A stretch of 64,000 nt of DNA. Source: Butyricicoccus_A sp963601915. GTDB lineage: Bacteria > Bacillota > Clostridia > Oscillospirales > Butyricicoccaceae. Below are positions 8,281 to 16,287 of the stretch, in pieces. The notes below the pieces were generated by a model. The model was not told the origin of the DNA. It was given only the letters and a program-made list of their open reading frames with translations, and did no database searches. Numbering within the stretch: the first letter of the stretch is position 1; each line of letters begins with the position of its first letter. Location of the stretch: NCBI GenBank assembly GCA_963601915.1, contig CAVCGL010000001.1, forward strand, positions 308,449 to 372,448, given 5' to 3'. The translations under genes were made by a program, and so were the position numbers.

Positions 8281-9221
8281 AAGAGTATTACTTTGGCGTA
8301 GACGTTGGCGGAACAACCGTAAAGATGGGATTGTACAGCGAAAAATCCAACTGGATCAAGAAATGGGAAATTCCGACGAGAAAAGAAAACGGCGGTGTTC
8401 ATGTACTGGATGATATTGCGGCGGCCGTGTATGCAGCACAGCAGGAATTTGACATTGATAATGCTCGAACTGCAGGGATTGGCATCGGCGTACCGGGGCC
8501 GGTACTCAAGAAAAGCATTGTCAATGGCTGTGTGAATGTCGGCTGGGATGTTGTCAATGTCGCAGAAGAGCTGGGCAGACGAACCGGTTTGCCGGTATAT
8601 GTTGAAAACGATGCGAATATTGCCGCATTGGGCGAACAATGGAAGGGCGCAGGTAAAGAGTACCAGAGCGTTGTGCTATTGACGCTGGGCACCGGTGTCG
8701 GAGGTGGCATCATTCTGGACGGTAAAATTGTCTCAGGCTTCCAGGGCGGCGGCGGAGAAGTCGGCCATTTACCGGTCGTACATGACGCTGACCACGACTG
8801 CAATTGCGGAAAATCAGACTGTGTCGAGCTGGCAGGTTCAGCAACCGGTGTGCTGAGCTATGCAAAGCATCTGCTCAGTGAGACCGAACAGCCGTCTGCC
8901 ATGAGAAATATTGAGACATTGACCGCAAAGGATGTCTGCGACTGCTGTGCGGCAGGAGATGCGCTGGCACAGCAATGCATTGATCGTGCGGCGGAGACAT
9001 TGGGCACTGCGCTTGCCTGCATTGGCTGCATCGTCAATCCGGAAGCATTTTTGTTTGGCGGCGGTATGGCGGCGGCGGGAGATGTTCTGCTTGCGCCGAT
9101 TCGCCGTGCATACGATGCAAAGGTATTCCCGCCGCTGCGCGGCACGCCGATTTTACAGGCGACGCTGGGCAATGAAGCCGGTATCACTGGCGCAGTTCGT
9201 CTCGTGCAGATTGAGCAGTAA
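8277..9221 (+). CDS. glk: ROK-family glucokinase
   Basis: Phosphorylates glucose with ATP to glucose-6-phosphate. 314 residues. Seen: N-terminal phosphate loop VDVGGTTVKMG, catalytic ENDANIAALGEQWKGAG (Asp in ENDAN), LGTGVGGGIILDG, and the ROK zinc motif GHLPVVHDADHDCNCGKSDCVE with its CxCGxxDCxE cluster. ATG 8277 overlaps the mutY TGA as ATGA, and AAGGAG lies 9 bases before it. It closes the glgX-mutY-glk unit. Confidence 0.94.
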   Translation: MKEYYFGVDVGGTTVKMGLYSEKSNWIKKWEIPTRKENGGVHVLDDIAAAVYAAQQEFDIDNARTAGIGIGVPGPVLKKSIVNGCVNVGWDVVNVAEELGRRTGLPVYVENDANIAALGEQWKGAGKEYQSVVLLTLGTGVGGGIILDGKIVSGFQGGGGEVGHLPVVHDADHDCNCGKSDCVELAGSATGVLSYAKHLLSETEQPSAMRNIETLTAKDVCDCCAAGDALAQQCIDRAAETLGTALACIGCIVNPEAFLFGGGMAAAGDVLLAPIRRAYDAKVFPPLRGTPILQATLGNEAGITGAVRLVQIEQ

Positions 9222-9241
9222 TCCCTACTTAAGCGAAAATC

Positions 9242-9273
9242 AGACCGTTCGGGCAAACGAACGGTCTTTTTTT
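9242..9273 (+). terminator. Terminator of glgX-mutY-glk
   Basis: A perfect 9-bp stem AGACCGTTC/GAACGGTCT is followed by seven T. Confidence 0.95.
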
Positions 9274-9314
9274 GTGCATTGCCGCATAGGATAACAGGGA
9301 AGGAGGGATACCGA

Positions 9315-9515
9315 ATGCATGGGACAATTCGGAGTGCACTGGTATGTGCGGGGATCTGTCTGGGGATCTTTGCGATGGTACAGTGGCTGCGTGCAGCTGG
9401 TACGCTATCCTTCCTGCCGGAGAGCAGAGCGGGAAGCGTCGTCGCCGTGTTGGGCAGTCAAATGATAGAACAGGATTGGGGCGAGCTGACAGCTGTGTTT
9501 TCTTCTGGCGGATGA
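9315..9515 (+). CDS. Small single-pass membrane protein preceding a site-2 protease
   Basis: 66 residues with one hydrophobic helix (about 8-23) and an extracytoplasmic-looking tail ending in SSGG. I do not recognise a family. GGAGGG lies 8 bases before ATG 9315, and the stop overlaps the next start as ATGA (9512-9515), so the two are translationally coupled. In sporulating Firmicutes the SpoIVFB protease is preceded by its membrane partner SpoIVFA; this protein occupies that place but is much shorter than SpoIVFA. A role as partner or regulator of the protease is inference from position only. Confidence 0.75.
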   Translation: MHGTIRSALVCAGICLGIFAMVQWLRAAGTLSFLPESRAGSVVAVLGSQMIEQDWGELTAVFSSGG

Positions 9516-10120
9516 AGGGGCGATGGGTTGTATCGCCCTCGTTTTATGTATTTTGGGCGATATTTTGTTTGCTGGACACACAAAATGTACTGCCGGTGTT
9601 TGTACTTGCGGCAGTGATACATGAATTGGGACACGTGGCGGCCATTGTGTGCTTGGGCGGCCGCATCGCGTGCATCCGCCTTCATGCGGCGGGAGCGGTT
9701 ATGGTACAGAGCAGATTGCTTTCCGATACGCGCGAGTGTATCGTCGCGCTGGCAGGCCCGGCAGTGGGGCTGCTTGCCGCTGTGCTGTTTGCTTCCTTAC
9801 GTCAGCCGATGTGCGCAGGCGCCAATTTGGTTCTGTCATTATTCAATTTACTGCCGATTTTGCCGCTGGATGGCGGCGCTGCTGTGCGCAGCTTGCTGCG
9901 GCTACTTCCGTCTGTCGCGGCACAACAAAGTATCTGCCTGCTGCAATGGATTTCTGTTCTGGCTGCATTTGCGCTGACGGTTTTTGGCGGCGTTCTGCTG
10001 TATCAGACGGGCAGCAATCCGACGGGATTGGCGGTGGGAATTTGCCTGCTGGGAAGCCATGCTGCTTTCTTGCGTGATACACAAAAATATGCTATGATTA
10101 CAAAGAATAGAGCTGGATGA
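9512..10120 (+). CDS. M50 site-2 intramembrane metalloprotease (SpoIVFB-like)
   Basis: A polytopic membrane zinc protease of 202 residues. Seen: HELGH at 37-41 in the first catalytic helix (zinc ligands His37, His41, catalytic Glu38) and NLLPILPLDGG (112-122), the counterpart of the NPxDG zinc-Asp motif (Asp120). There are about five to six hydrophobic helices. The length is close to SpoIVFB without a CBS domain. ATG 9512 overlaps the upstream stop, and its own stop overlaps the CarD-type gene. The substrate is unknown; pro-sigma-K processing would be the analogy if the organism sporulates. Confidence 0.9.
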   Translation: MKGRWVVSPSFYVFWAIFCLLDTQNVLPVFVLAAVIHELGHVAAIVCLGGRIACIRLHAAGAVMVQSRLLSDTRECIVALAGPAVGLLAAVLFASLRQPMCAGANLVLSLFNLLPILPLDGGAAVRSLLRLLPSVAAQQSICLLQWISVLAAFALTVFGGVLLYQTGSNPTGLAVGICLLGSHAAFLRDTQKYAMITKNRAG

Positions 10121-10626
10121 ATGAGGTGATACAAACGTTCTCTGTCGGAGATCAAGTCCTTCATCCCCTGCATGGTGCAGGGACGATTACATCCATTCCC
10201 ATTCGACAAAACGGAGACAGACGACAAGCGTACTATGCGATGCATCTGGTACTGGATGATGCGGATTTGCTCATCCCGGTCACGTGTGCGGCGCACATTG
10301 GTCTGCGGCATATCTGTTCGAAACAGACGGCGCAAGAGATTTTGGCGGGGAATATTGGCCCGCTTCCGAGACAATCTGCCAATTGGAGCTGTAGACAGCG
10401 CGAAAATATGGCACGCATTCGTTCCGGAAACATTCGACAGGTAGCACAGGTCGTTGTTTGCCTGCATTTGCGCGGCAAACGGCGAGCATTGGCGGGAAGT
10501 GAAAAGCGCGTACTCGAATGCGCAGAGAAAATTTTGTATTCAGAGCTGATGCTGGCTGTCTCTGCAACGAAAGAAGAGATAGAAAAAAAGCTGGAACCGC
10601 AGTGGAGCAAGCTGTGGAAGAGATAA
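10117..10626 (+). CDS. CarD/CdnL-type RNA polymerase-binding regulator
   Basis: 169 residues. The N-terminal segment FSVGDQVLHPLHGAGTI is the typical beta-barrel start of CarD/CdnL/TRCF RNA-polymerase-interaction domains (about 8-65). The rest is helical and basic, as expected for the DNA-contacting C-terminal domain. Family members bind the RNA polymerase beta subunit and stabilise open complexes. ATG 10117 overlaps the protease stop (ATGA). In Clostridia CarD-type genes are often found beside ispD, as here (30-base gap). Confidence 0.85.
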   Translation: MNEVIQTFSVGDQVLHPLHGAGTITSIPIRQNGDRRQAYYAMHLVLDDADLLIPVTCAAHIGLRHICSKQTAQEILAGNIGPLPRQSANWSCRQRENMARIRSGNIRQVAQVVVCLHLRGKRRALAGSEKRVLECAEKILYSELMLAVSATKEEIEKKLEPQWSKLWKR

Positions 10627-10655
10627 AAAATCCAGCGACGGAAAGGAATCAACCC

Positions 10656-11393
10656 ATGCTGAATTTACGGAAGAAAAAGATACAGGACAAGCAGCAAGCA
10701 CGCGGCAAGCAAGTTTATGCCATTATTCCTGCGGCTGGATCTTCGCAGAGAATGGGCGGCGGAAATAAACTGGTAATGGAACTGCACGGGCAGCCGATTT
10801 TATGCCGCACGCTGCAGGTTTTTGAGGCGTGTCAGGCGATTGACGGTATTGTGCTCGTGTGCCGCAAGCAGGATCAGGTTACATATGCCTCCCTGTGCGC
10901 GGACTGGAATATCAGTAAAGTGCATAAGATTGTAGAGGGCGGTGCAACACGAGAGCATTCTGTGCTCAAAGGAATTCTCGCCTGTGATAAAGAGATTGGC
11001 TATGTGGCAATCCACGATGCGGCGCGTCCGCTTATCACGGAAGAAATTATCACAGAAGCTGTGGAAACGGCGATGCGTGATTCGGCAGCCGCTCCGGGTG
11101 TTGCCTGCAAGGACAGCATTCAGGTCATTAAAAACGGCAAAATGGTGAAAAATGTTGCGCGGGAGAGCGTGATTGCTGTACAGACACCGCAGTGCTTTGA
11201 CATTGATTTGATTCGCGCGGCGTTAACCAAGGCGTTGGAATCCGGTGCCAATTTGACCGATGACTGCGGTGCAGTCACGGCATTGGGACAGCCGATTACT
11301 ATTACCCAAGGCAGTTATGAAAATATTAAAATCACGACCCCGGAGGATGTCTTGCAGGGCGAGGCGATTTTGAAAGGAAGACGACAGAAATGA
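10656..11393 (+). CDS. ispD: 2-C-methyl-D-erythritol 4-phosphate cytidylyltransferase
   Basis: Third step of the MEP isoprenoid pathway: MEP + CTP to CDP-ME. 245 residues. Seen: the nucleotide-binding IIPAAGSSQRMGGGNKL with the conserved Arg and Lys, EGGATREHSVLKGI, AIHDAARPLI, VQTPQCF and TDDCGAVTALG. It has an extra N-terminal basic stretch (about 1-20) before the usual start of the fold. ATG 10656 follows AAGGA with an 8-base spacer. Its stop overlaps ispF (ATGA). Confidence 0.95.
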   Translation: MLNLRKKKIQDKQQARGKQVYAIIPAAGSSQRMGGGNKLVMELHGQPILCRTLQVFEACQAIDGIVLVCRKQDQVTYASLCADWNISKVHKIVEGGATREHSVLKGILACDKEIGYVAIHDAARPLITEEIITEAVETAMRDSAAAPGVACKDSIQVIKNGKMVKNVARESVIAVQTPQCFDIDLIRAALTKALESGANLTDDCGAVTALGQPITITQGSYENIKITTPEDVLQGEAILKGRRQK

Positions 11394-11866
11394 GAATCGG
11401 TCATGGATATGACGTACACCGTCTGGTAGAAGGCAGAAAATGCATCATCGGCGGCGTAGATATTCCCTATACAAAGGGTCTGCTCGGACATAGTGACGCG
11501 GATGTGCTGACACATGCAATTATGGACGCTCTGCTCGGCGCAGCGGCTCTTGGTGACATCGGACACCTGTTTCCGGATCAGGATGACGCCTTTTTGGATG
11601 CAGACAGCTTGGTTCTACTTCGGAAGGTGTACGAGGTTCTGACAGAACACGGCTGGAAGCTGGGCAATCTGGATGCTACCGTCATTGCACAGGCACCGAA
11701 AATGGCTCCGCATATTCAAACGATGCGGGAAAAGATTGCCGCTTGTCTGCAAACCGATGTGAGCAATGTCAGCATTAAGGCAACGACGGAAGAGCATCTG
11801 GGATTTACCGGTTCTGGAGAAGGAATTTCCGCTCATGCTGTGTGCTTGCTGGAGCCGCTTGCATGA
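11390..11866 (+). CDS. ispF: 2-C-methyl-D-erythritol 2,4-cyclodiphosphate synthase
   Basis: Fifth step of the MEP pathway: CDP-ME-2-phosphate cyclised to MEcPP with loss of CMP. 158 residues, the normal length. Seen: RIGHGYDVHRL with the zinc ligands Asp8 and His10, LLGHSDADVLTHAIMDALLGA, ALGDIGHLFPD, and the C-terminal KATTEEHLGFTGSGEGI. ispD and ispF are adjacent and overlapping, as in many bacteria; ispE is not in the window. Confidence 0.96.
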   Translation: MRIGHGYDVHRLVEGRKCIIGGVDIPYTKGLLGHSDADVLTHAIMDALLGAAALGDIGHLFPDQDDAFLDADSLVLLRKVYEVLTEHGWKLGNLDATVIAQAPKMAPHIQTMREKIAACLQTDVSNVSIKATTEEHLGFTGSGEGISAHAVCLLEPLA

Positions 11867-12309
11867 CGATTTTTATTGATGCGGATGGCTGTCCGGTCGT
11901 GGATTTGACGGTTCAGCTGGCAAGCAGGTATCACGTGCCCTGTGTCATTTTGTGCGACACTTCCCATCAAATTCAACGCACGGGTGTGCAGACCATTACG
12001 GTATCCAAGGGCGCGGACAGCGTGGACTTTGCACTGGTCAACCGCCTGCATCCGGGAGACATCGCGGTGACACAGGATTACGGCTTGGCAGCGATGTGTC
12101 TGGCGCGCGGAGCGCGTGTGCTGCGGCAGGATGGCTTGGAATATACCACAGAAAACATAGACGCCCTGCTGCTTGCGCGGCATACGGCAAAAAAAATCCG
12201 CCGATCCGGTGGAAGACTGCATGGCAATAAAAAACGATCCAAACAAGAGGATCAGGATTTTGAACAGGCGCTCATAGCGCTGCTAACAGGAGTGAAAACC
12301 AATGATTAA
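11863..12309 (+). CDS. YaiI/YqxD family protein (UPF0178, DUF188)
   Basis: 148 residues beginning MTIFIDADGCPV, with VSKGADSVDFALVNRLHPGDIAVTQDYGLAA and LRQDGLEYT. These are the hallmark segments of UPF0178, a PIN-like fold with conserved acidic residues. The biochemical function is not established. The start overlaps the ispF TGA (ATGA) with GGAG 9 bases upstream. The end overlaps the next gene by eight bases. Confidence 0.92.
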   Translation: MTIFIDADGCPVVDLTVQLASRYHVPCVILCDTSHQIQRTGVQTITVSKGADSVDFALVNRLHPGDIAVTQDYGLAAMCLARGARVLRQDGLEYTTENIDALLLARHTAKKIRRSGGRLHGNKKRSKQEDQDFEQALIALLTGVKTND

Positions 12310-12712
12310 ACCCATCAACAAGGACATTTTATTTTTACAGCAGAAGGCAGAACCGGCAACGCAGGCAGATGCCGCTGTCATGAAGGATCTGAGAGACACC
12401 ATGCAGGCACATCAGACCGATTGTGCTGGTATGGCAGCCAATATGATTGGCGCAAATAAGCGCATCATCATTGTCAATCTGGGCATGACCAATCTGCTCA
12501 TGCTCAATCCGGTAATTTTGAAAAAATCCGGTAAATACGAGACAACGGAAGGTTGTCTGTCTCTGCCGGGAGAGCGTCCGTGCACGCGCTATAAAGAAAT
12601 CACCGTGGAATATCAGGATGAGCGCATGAACAAGCACGTGCAGAAGTTCAGCGGCTGGGTATCCGAGATTGTACAGCACGAGATGGATCATCTGGAAGGA
12701 ATCCTGATCTGA
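12302..12712 (+). CDS. Peptide deformylase-like protein
   Basis: 136 residues, shorter than standard Def (about 150-190). Seen: EGCLSLPGE (motif 2, Cys metal ligand) and QHEMDHLEG (motif 3, HExxH). Motif 1, normally GxGxAAxQ, reads AGMAANMIG, so the conserved glutamine that stabilises the reaction intermediate is replaced by Met. Established: canonical deformylases remove formyl from nascent Met. Inference: this is a divergent paralogue, common in Clostridia, that may have altered activity. AGGAG precedes the start, inside the end of the upstream gene. Confidence 0.85.
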   Translation: MIKPINKDILFLQQKAEPATQADAAVMKDLRDTMQAHQTDCAGMAANMIGANKRIIIVNLGMTNLLMLNPVILKKSGKYETTEGCLSLPGERPCTRYKEITVEYQDERMNKHVQKFSGWVSEIVQHEMDHLEGILI

Positions 12713-13074
12713 TGGCACAGCGCGATTTGAGCGACTTGTTTTTTCGGCTGTCGCGTTCCCAATTTCGCAGCCGATTTTACCTCAAGCCCAAAGACCGAGA
12801 ATATGTCTGGACAAAGGGCATAGATACTGTGCGCCGTCATGCGAATGATTTTGTGCGGGAGCGATTGGCTCCCGCTGTCATTCCCAATGATGGCAAACAG
12901 ACGCCAATGCGCGGGCATCCGGTATTTATCGCACAGCACGCGACAGCGACCTGCTGCCGCGGCTGTTTGTCTAAATGGCATCATATCCCGTCCGGTATCG
13001 CACTCACACCGGCACAGCAGGATTATGTCGTGGATGTTATTATGGCGTGGATCGAGCGGGAGATGCGGGGATAA
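12712..13074 (+). CDS. DUF4186 family protein
   Basis: 120 residues with the recognisable core RHANDFVRERLAPA, NDGKQTPMRGHPVF and AQHATATCCRGCLSKWH. The latter carries a CCxxC cysteine cluster and conserved histidines that could bind a metal. The family function is unknown. The start shares an A with the preceding TGA (TGATG), so it is coupled to the deformylase-like gene. It is the last gene of the 9315-13074 run and abuts the convergent queH with no gap and no visible terminator. Confidence 0.88.
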   Translation: MAQRDLSDLFFRLSRSQFRSRFYLKPKDREYVWTKGIDTVRRHANDFVRERLAPAVIPNDGKQTPMRGHPVFIAQHATATCCRGCLSKWHHIPSGIALTPAQQDYVVDVIMAWIEREMRG

Positions 13075-13677
13075 TTATTCTTCCCAGATCGAATACTTAC
13101 ATCCGCAGTAATTCTGGCGGTAGACATTATATTCTTTGCACAGCTCAATGGAACGCTTGTAGCCTTCTTTTTTCTTAAAGTCGCCGGGCAGCCATGCAAT
13201 ACCATGCTTCTTGGCAATCGCTTCGCCGATAGTGTTGATGAGCGGTGCATTTTTGTGCGGGCTGATGGTCAGGGTAGTGGTCATGAGCGAAAAGCCCAGT
13301 TCCTTCGCTTTGGCAGCAGTGTAGTCCAGACGCAGCTCAAAGCACTTGGTACAGCGGGCGCCGCCTTCCGGCTCCTGCTCTAAGCCGTGAATATACGCTT
13401 CATATCGTTCCGTGTCATACTCACAAGGAACGGTGGGAATGCCAAAAATTTCGCACAGACGCAGTTGTTCTGCCAGTCTGTGCTGGTATTCTTGTTCCGG
13501 ATAAATATTGGGATTGTAATAAAATAATGTAATATCGAAATATTTTGACAGATATTCCATGACGTAACTGCTGCATGGACCGCAGCAGCTGTGCAGAGCC
13601 AGCTTGGGTCGGTCAGTCAGCTTGCTGATGATTTGATCCAGCTGCTTTTGATAATTGATTTTTTGTTTGTTCTCCAT
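13075..13677 (-). CDS. queH: Epoxyqueuosine reductase QueH
   Basis: Reduces epoxyqueuosine to queuosine in tRNA, the non-cobalamin alternative to QueG. 200 residues. Seen: an N-terminal cysteine pair in LHSCCGPCSSYV, the middle motif GGARCTKCFELRLDYTAA and the C-terminal NYCGCKYS. These provide the cysteines that ligate the iron-sulphur cluster and extra metal in QueH. ATG 13677 follows AGGAG by 8 bases; a longer in-frame start lacks a site. No other que gene is in view. Confidence 0.93.
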   Translation of the reverse strand: MENKQKINYQKQLDQIISKLTDRPKLALHSCCGPCSSYVMEYLSKYFDITLFYYNPNIYPEQEYQHRLAEQLRLCEIFGIPTVPCEYDTERYEAYIHGLEQEPEGGARCTKCFELRLDYTAAKAKELGFSLMTTTLTISPHKNAPLINTIGEAIAKKHGIAWLPGDFKKKEGYKRSIELCKEYNVYRQNYCGCKYSIWEE

Positions 13678-13710
13678 AGATAAAACTCCTGTCTGGCAGA
13701 TAATACTATT

Positions 13711-13738
13711 ATTGTAGCACAGAAATGCAAAATGTAAA
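13711..13738 (-). promoter_or_regulatory. Promoter of queH
   Basis: Minus strand TTTACA (13738-13733), 16-base spacer, TACAAT (13716-13711). Confidence 0.55.
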
Positions 13739-13754
13739 TAAATTGTGTCATCTC

Positions 13755-13782
13755 TTGACATGCTGGCAGAATCTACTATAAT
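13755..13782 (+). promoter_or_regulatory. Promoter of lon
   Basis: Perfect TTGACA (13755-13760) and perfect TATAAT (13777-13782) with a 16-base spacer. The transcript start would be about 64 bases upstream of the CIRCE element. Confidence 0.85.
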
Positions 13783-13852
13783 AAATACAAAATCATCGTT
13801 TGCCGATCATGCTTGATGCGCTTGAGCAGAAGGCATTTTTTTCTATCAGTCG

Positions 13853-13879
13853 TTAGCACTCTGCGTGAGTGAGTGCTAA
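13853..13879 (+). promoter_or_regulatory. CIRCE element (HrcA operator) in the lon leader
   Basis: TTAGCACTC (13853-13861), nine bases, then GAGTGCTAA (13871-13879): an exact match to the CIRCE inverted repeat bound by the heat-shock repressor HrcA. It sits between the lon promoter and its ribosome binding site. Confidence 0.97.
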
Positions 13880-13910
13880 GATTTGGCAAACCGAAAGCGA
13901 GGCATCTATT

Positions 13911-16175
13911 ATGCTAGTTATCCCTGTATACGATTTGGCACTCCTGCCGGGAGCCAGCCTGTACTTAAAAAAAGAATATTATGAGGAGCTTGCGGGAAAT
14001 CAAGCAGAGCAGGGAGCAAGTGTCATTTTCTTGATGCTCAAGGAGCACAAGCAGCGTCCGAACATCAAGCCGGAGGACATTTATCCGATTGCTGTCACCG
14101 GTATGGTGGAGTCCATTGACGATGACGGAACCGTCAATATCCGTGCGCTGACCCGCGTGCGCCTGAGCCAGGCAGATATTGAAGCCAATCTCGTACAGTT
14201 TGTCGAATGCACAGAGATTCAGGATTTGACACCGGAGCAGGTCGAAGAACACTTTAAGGGTGTCCGCAGTGCGATGCTCAAATTCAGCAATCAGTTCCAG
14301 TGGGGCGTGATTGCACGGCAGTATATCCTCAATTGGCATTCGCTTGCCGAGATGGTCACGGCACTGTCCAGCCAGCTCAATATTTCCAGCGAGGAAAAAT
14401 ACAAGATTTTGGAAACCGACGTGCTGTCACAGCGTGTGGAGCTGATGGAAAAAGCACTGTATGAAATGATTGAGGTCAATCGCGTCAGCGGAGAGGCACA
14501 GCAGGCGGTCACCAAATCCAATGAGATGGTATACCGCGAGGAAGCGCTCAAGCGGCAGATTGATTTTTTGCAAAAACAGCTGGATGATATGCATCCGGAA
14601 AACGTCTCGGACGTGCGGAAATTTGAACAGGCGATTGAGCAATCCGGCATGAATGAGACAGCGGAAAAGGAAGCCAAAAAAGTCCTCAACCGCATGAAGC
14701 AGGAGGGTAAGGACGGTCACGAATACGGTTTACTGTATGATTACTTGGATTTTGTGACAGGGTTGTCGTGGAAAAAGGCACCGTTTGAGCGCATTCAGCT
14801 CAAGCGGGCAGAAAAGATCCTTGATGATGACCACTATGGCTTAAAGAAGGTAAAACAGCGCATCATTCAGCAGATTGCGGTCATGGCACTGAACAAAAAA
14901 CAGTCCGGCTCAATTTTGCTGTTTGTCGGTGCACCGGGCACCGGCAAGACCAGTATCGGTCAGAGCATTGCTAAAGCACTCAAGCGTCCGTACGTGCGCG
15001 TCAGTCTCGGCGGCGTACGCGATGAGGCAGAAATCCGCGGACACAGACGAACCTATGTCGGTGCCATGCCGGGCAGAATTATGGACGGCATCAAACGCAG
15101 TGACGCGTCCAATCCGGTTATGGTGTTGGATGAGGTAGATAAGCTGGGCAAGGATTACAACGGCGATCCGTCCAGTGCGCTGCTGGAAGTGCTCGATCCG
15201 GAGCAGAACAGCACGTTTACCGATCATTACATGAATGTCCCGTATGATTTGTCCGATGTTCTGTTTATCTGCACGGCGAATTCGCTGGATACGATTCCGG
15301 AGCCGCTGCTCAACCGCATGGAAGTCATTCAGTTCCAAGGCTATACGGCATCTGAAAAATTACAGATTGCCAAGAAACATTTGCTTCCGAAGGCAATGGA
15401 CAGCATGGGCATTTTGCCGGGCAATTTGAAGGTATCGGACACGGCAATTCGCAAGATTATTTCGGATTATACCATGGAGGCTGGTGTGCGCGGACTCAAA
15501 AAGCGCATGGATACCTTGTGCCGCAGTGCTGCGGTGAAATTGGTCAAGGGCGAAAAATCTTCCATCACGGTCGGCACGCGACAGCTCAAGGAAATGCTTG
15601 ACCGTAAGCCGATTCGGCATGATAAGGCGATGGACGCCGGTGTATCCGGCGTTGTCACAGGACTGGCTTGGACGCAGGCCGGCGGTGATATTCTGTTCTT
15701 GGAGACGATGTTCACCAAAGGTGAAGGTAAGGTTCGCATCACTGGTCAGCTTGGCGATGTCATGAAGGAATCGGTACAAGTAGCGATCAGTCTGGTGAAG
15801 AGCATGTATCCAGACAAGGCGGATTTGTTCAAGGAAAACGATCTGCATGTCCATGTGCCGGATGGAGCCGTGCCGAAGGATGGCCCGTCTGCGGGCATCA
15901 CGCTGACGACTGCCTTGGCATCTCTCGTGACAGGAAAAGCGGTCGATCCAACAATTGCTATGACCGGTGAGGTTTCGCTGCGCGGCGGCGTGATGCCGAT
16001 TGGCGGTTTGCCGGAGAAGCTGATGGCAGCGGTTCGCGCAGGCATTCACACGGTATTTATTCCGAAGGACAATGAGGAAGATTTGGAGGATGTCGCAGAA
16101 GAGGTCAAGCGACAGCTGACAATTATTCCGGTCAGCCGCGTTTCGGAAGTGCTGGAAAAGACCGGTTTACAATAA
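13911..16175 (+). CDS. lon: ATP-dependent protease Lon
   Basis: Cytoplasmic AAA+ serine protease that degrades misfolded and regulatory proteins. 754 residues: N-terminal substrate domain (about 1-195), coiled coil (about 195-260), AAA+ module with Walker A GAPGTGKTS (about 340) and VMVLDEVDKLG (Walker B), and a C-terminal protease domain. The latter has the catalytic Ser in DGPSAG (about 660) and the Lys in PEKLMAA (about 703). ATG 13911 is chosen over a start 42 bases upstream because AGCGAGG lies 8 bases before it and the upstream start falls inside the CIRCE element. It is a single-gene unit under probable HrcA control. Confidence 0.97.
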   Translation: MLVIPVYDLALLPGASLYLKKEYYEELAGNQAEQGASVIFLMLKEHKQRPNIKPEDIYPIAVTGMVESIDDDGTVNIRALTRVRLSQADIEANLVQFVECTEIQDLTPEQVEEHFKGVRSAMLKFSNQFQWGVIARQYILNWHSLAEMVTALSSQLNISSEEKYKILETDVLSQRVELMEKALYEMIEVNRVSGEAQQAVTKSNEMVYREEALKRQIDFLQKQLDDMHPENVSDVRKFEQAIEQSGMNETAEKEAKKVLNRMKQEGKDGHEYGLLYDYLDFVTGLSWKKAPFERIQLKRAEKILDDDHYGLKKVKQRIIQQIAVMALNKKQSGSILLFVGAPGTGKTSIGQSIAKALKRPYVRVSLGGVRDEAEIRGHRRTYVGAMPGRIMDGIKRSDASNPVMVLDEVDKLGKDYNGDPSSALLEVLDPEQNSTFTDHYMNVPYDLSDVLFICTANSLDTIPEPLLNRMEVIQFQGYTASEKLQIAKKHLLPKAMDSMGILPGNLKVSDTAIRKIISDYTMEAGVRGLKKRMDTLCRSAAVKLVKGEKSSITVGTRQLKEMLDRKPIRHDKAMDAGVSGVVTGLAWTQAGGDILFLETMFTKGEGKVRITGQLGDVMKESVQVAISLVKSMYPDKADLFKENDLHVHVPDGAVPKDGPSAGITLTTALASLVTGKAVDPTIAMTGEVSLRGGVMPIGGLPEKLMAAVRAGIHTVFIPKDNEEDLEDVAEEVKRQLTIIPVSRVSEVLEKTGLQ

Positions 16176-16195
16176 AAAACAACAAATGCAGCAAG

Positions 16196-16225
16196 TCCCA
16201 AGAGTGTAATGCTCTTGGGATTTTT
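16196..16225 (+). terminator. Terminator of lon
   Basis: A perfect 9-bp stem TCCCAAGAG/CTCTTGGGA, then TTTTT. Confidence 0.93.
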
Positions 16226-16226
16226 G

Positions 16227-16255
16227 TTGCTGTTTCCACACAGAAACCGTATAAT
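16227..16255 (+). promoter_or_regulatory. Promoter of the PilZ-like/U32 unit
   Basis: TTGCTG (16227-16232), 17-base spacer, TATAAT (16250-16255), directly after the lon terminator. Confidence 0.7.
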
Positions 16256-16287
16256 AGAACCAATGGAAATAGAAAGGAGCGCGCCGG

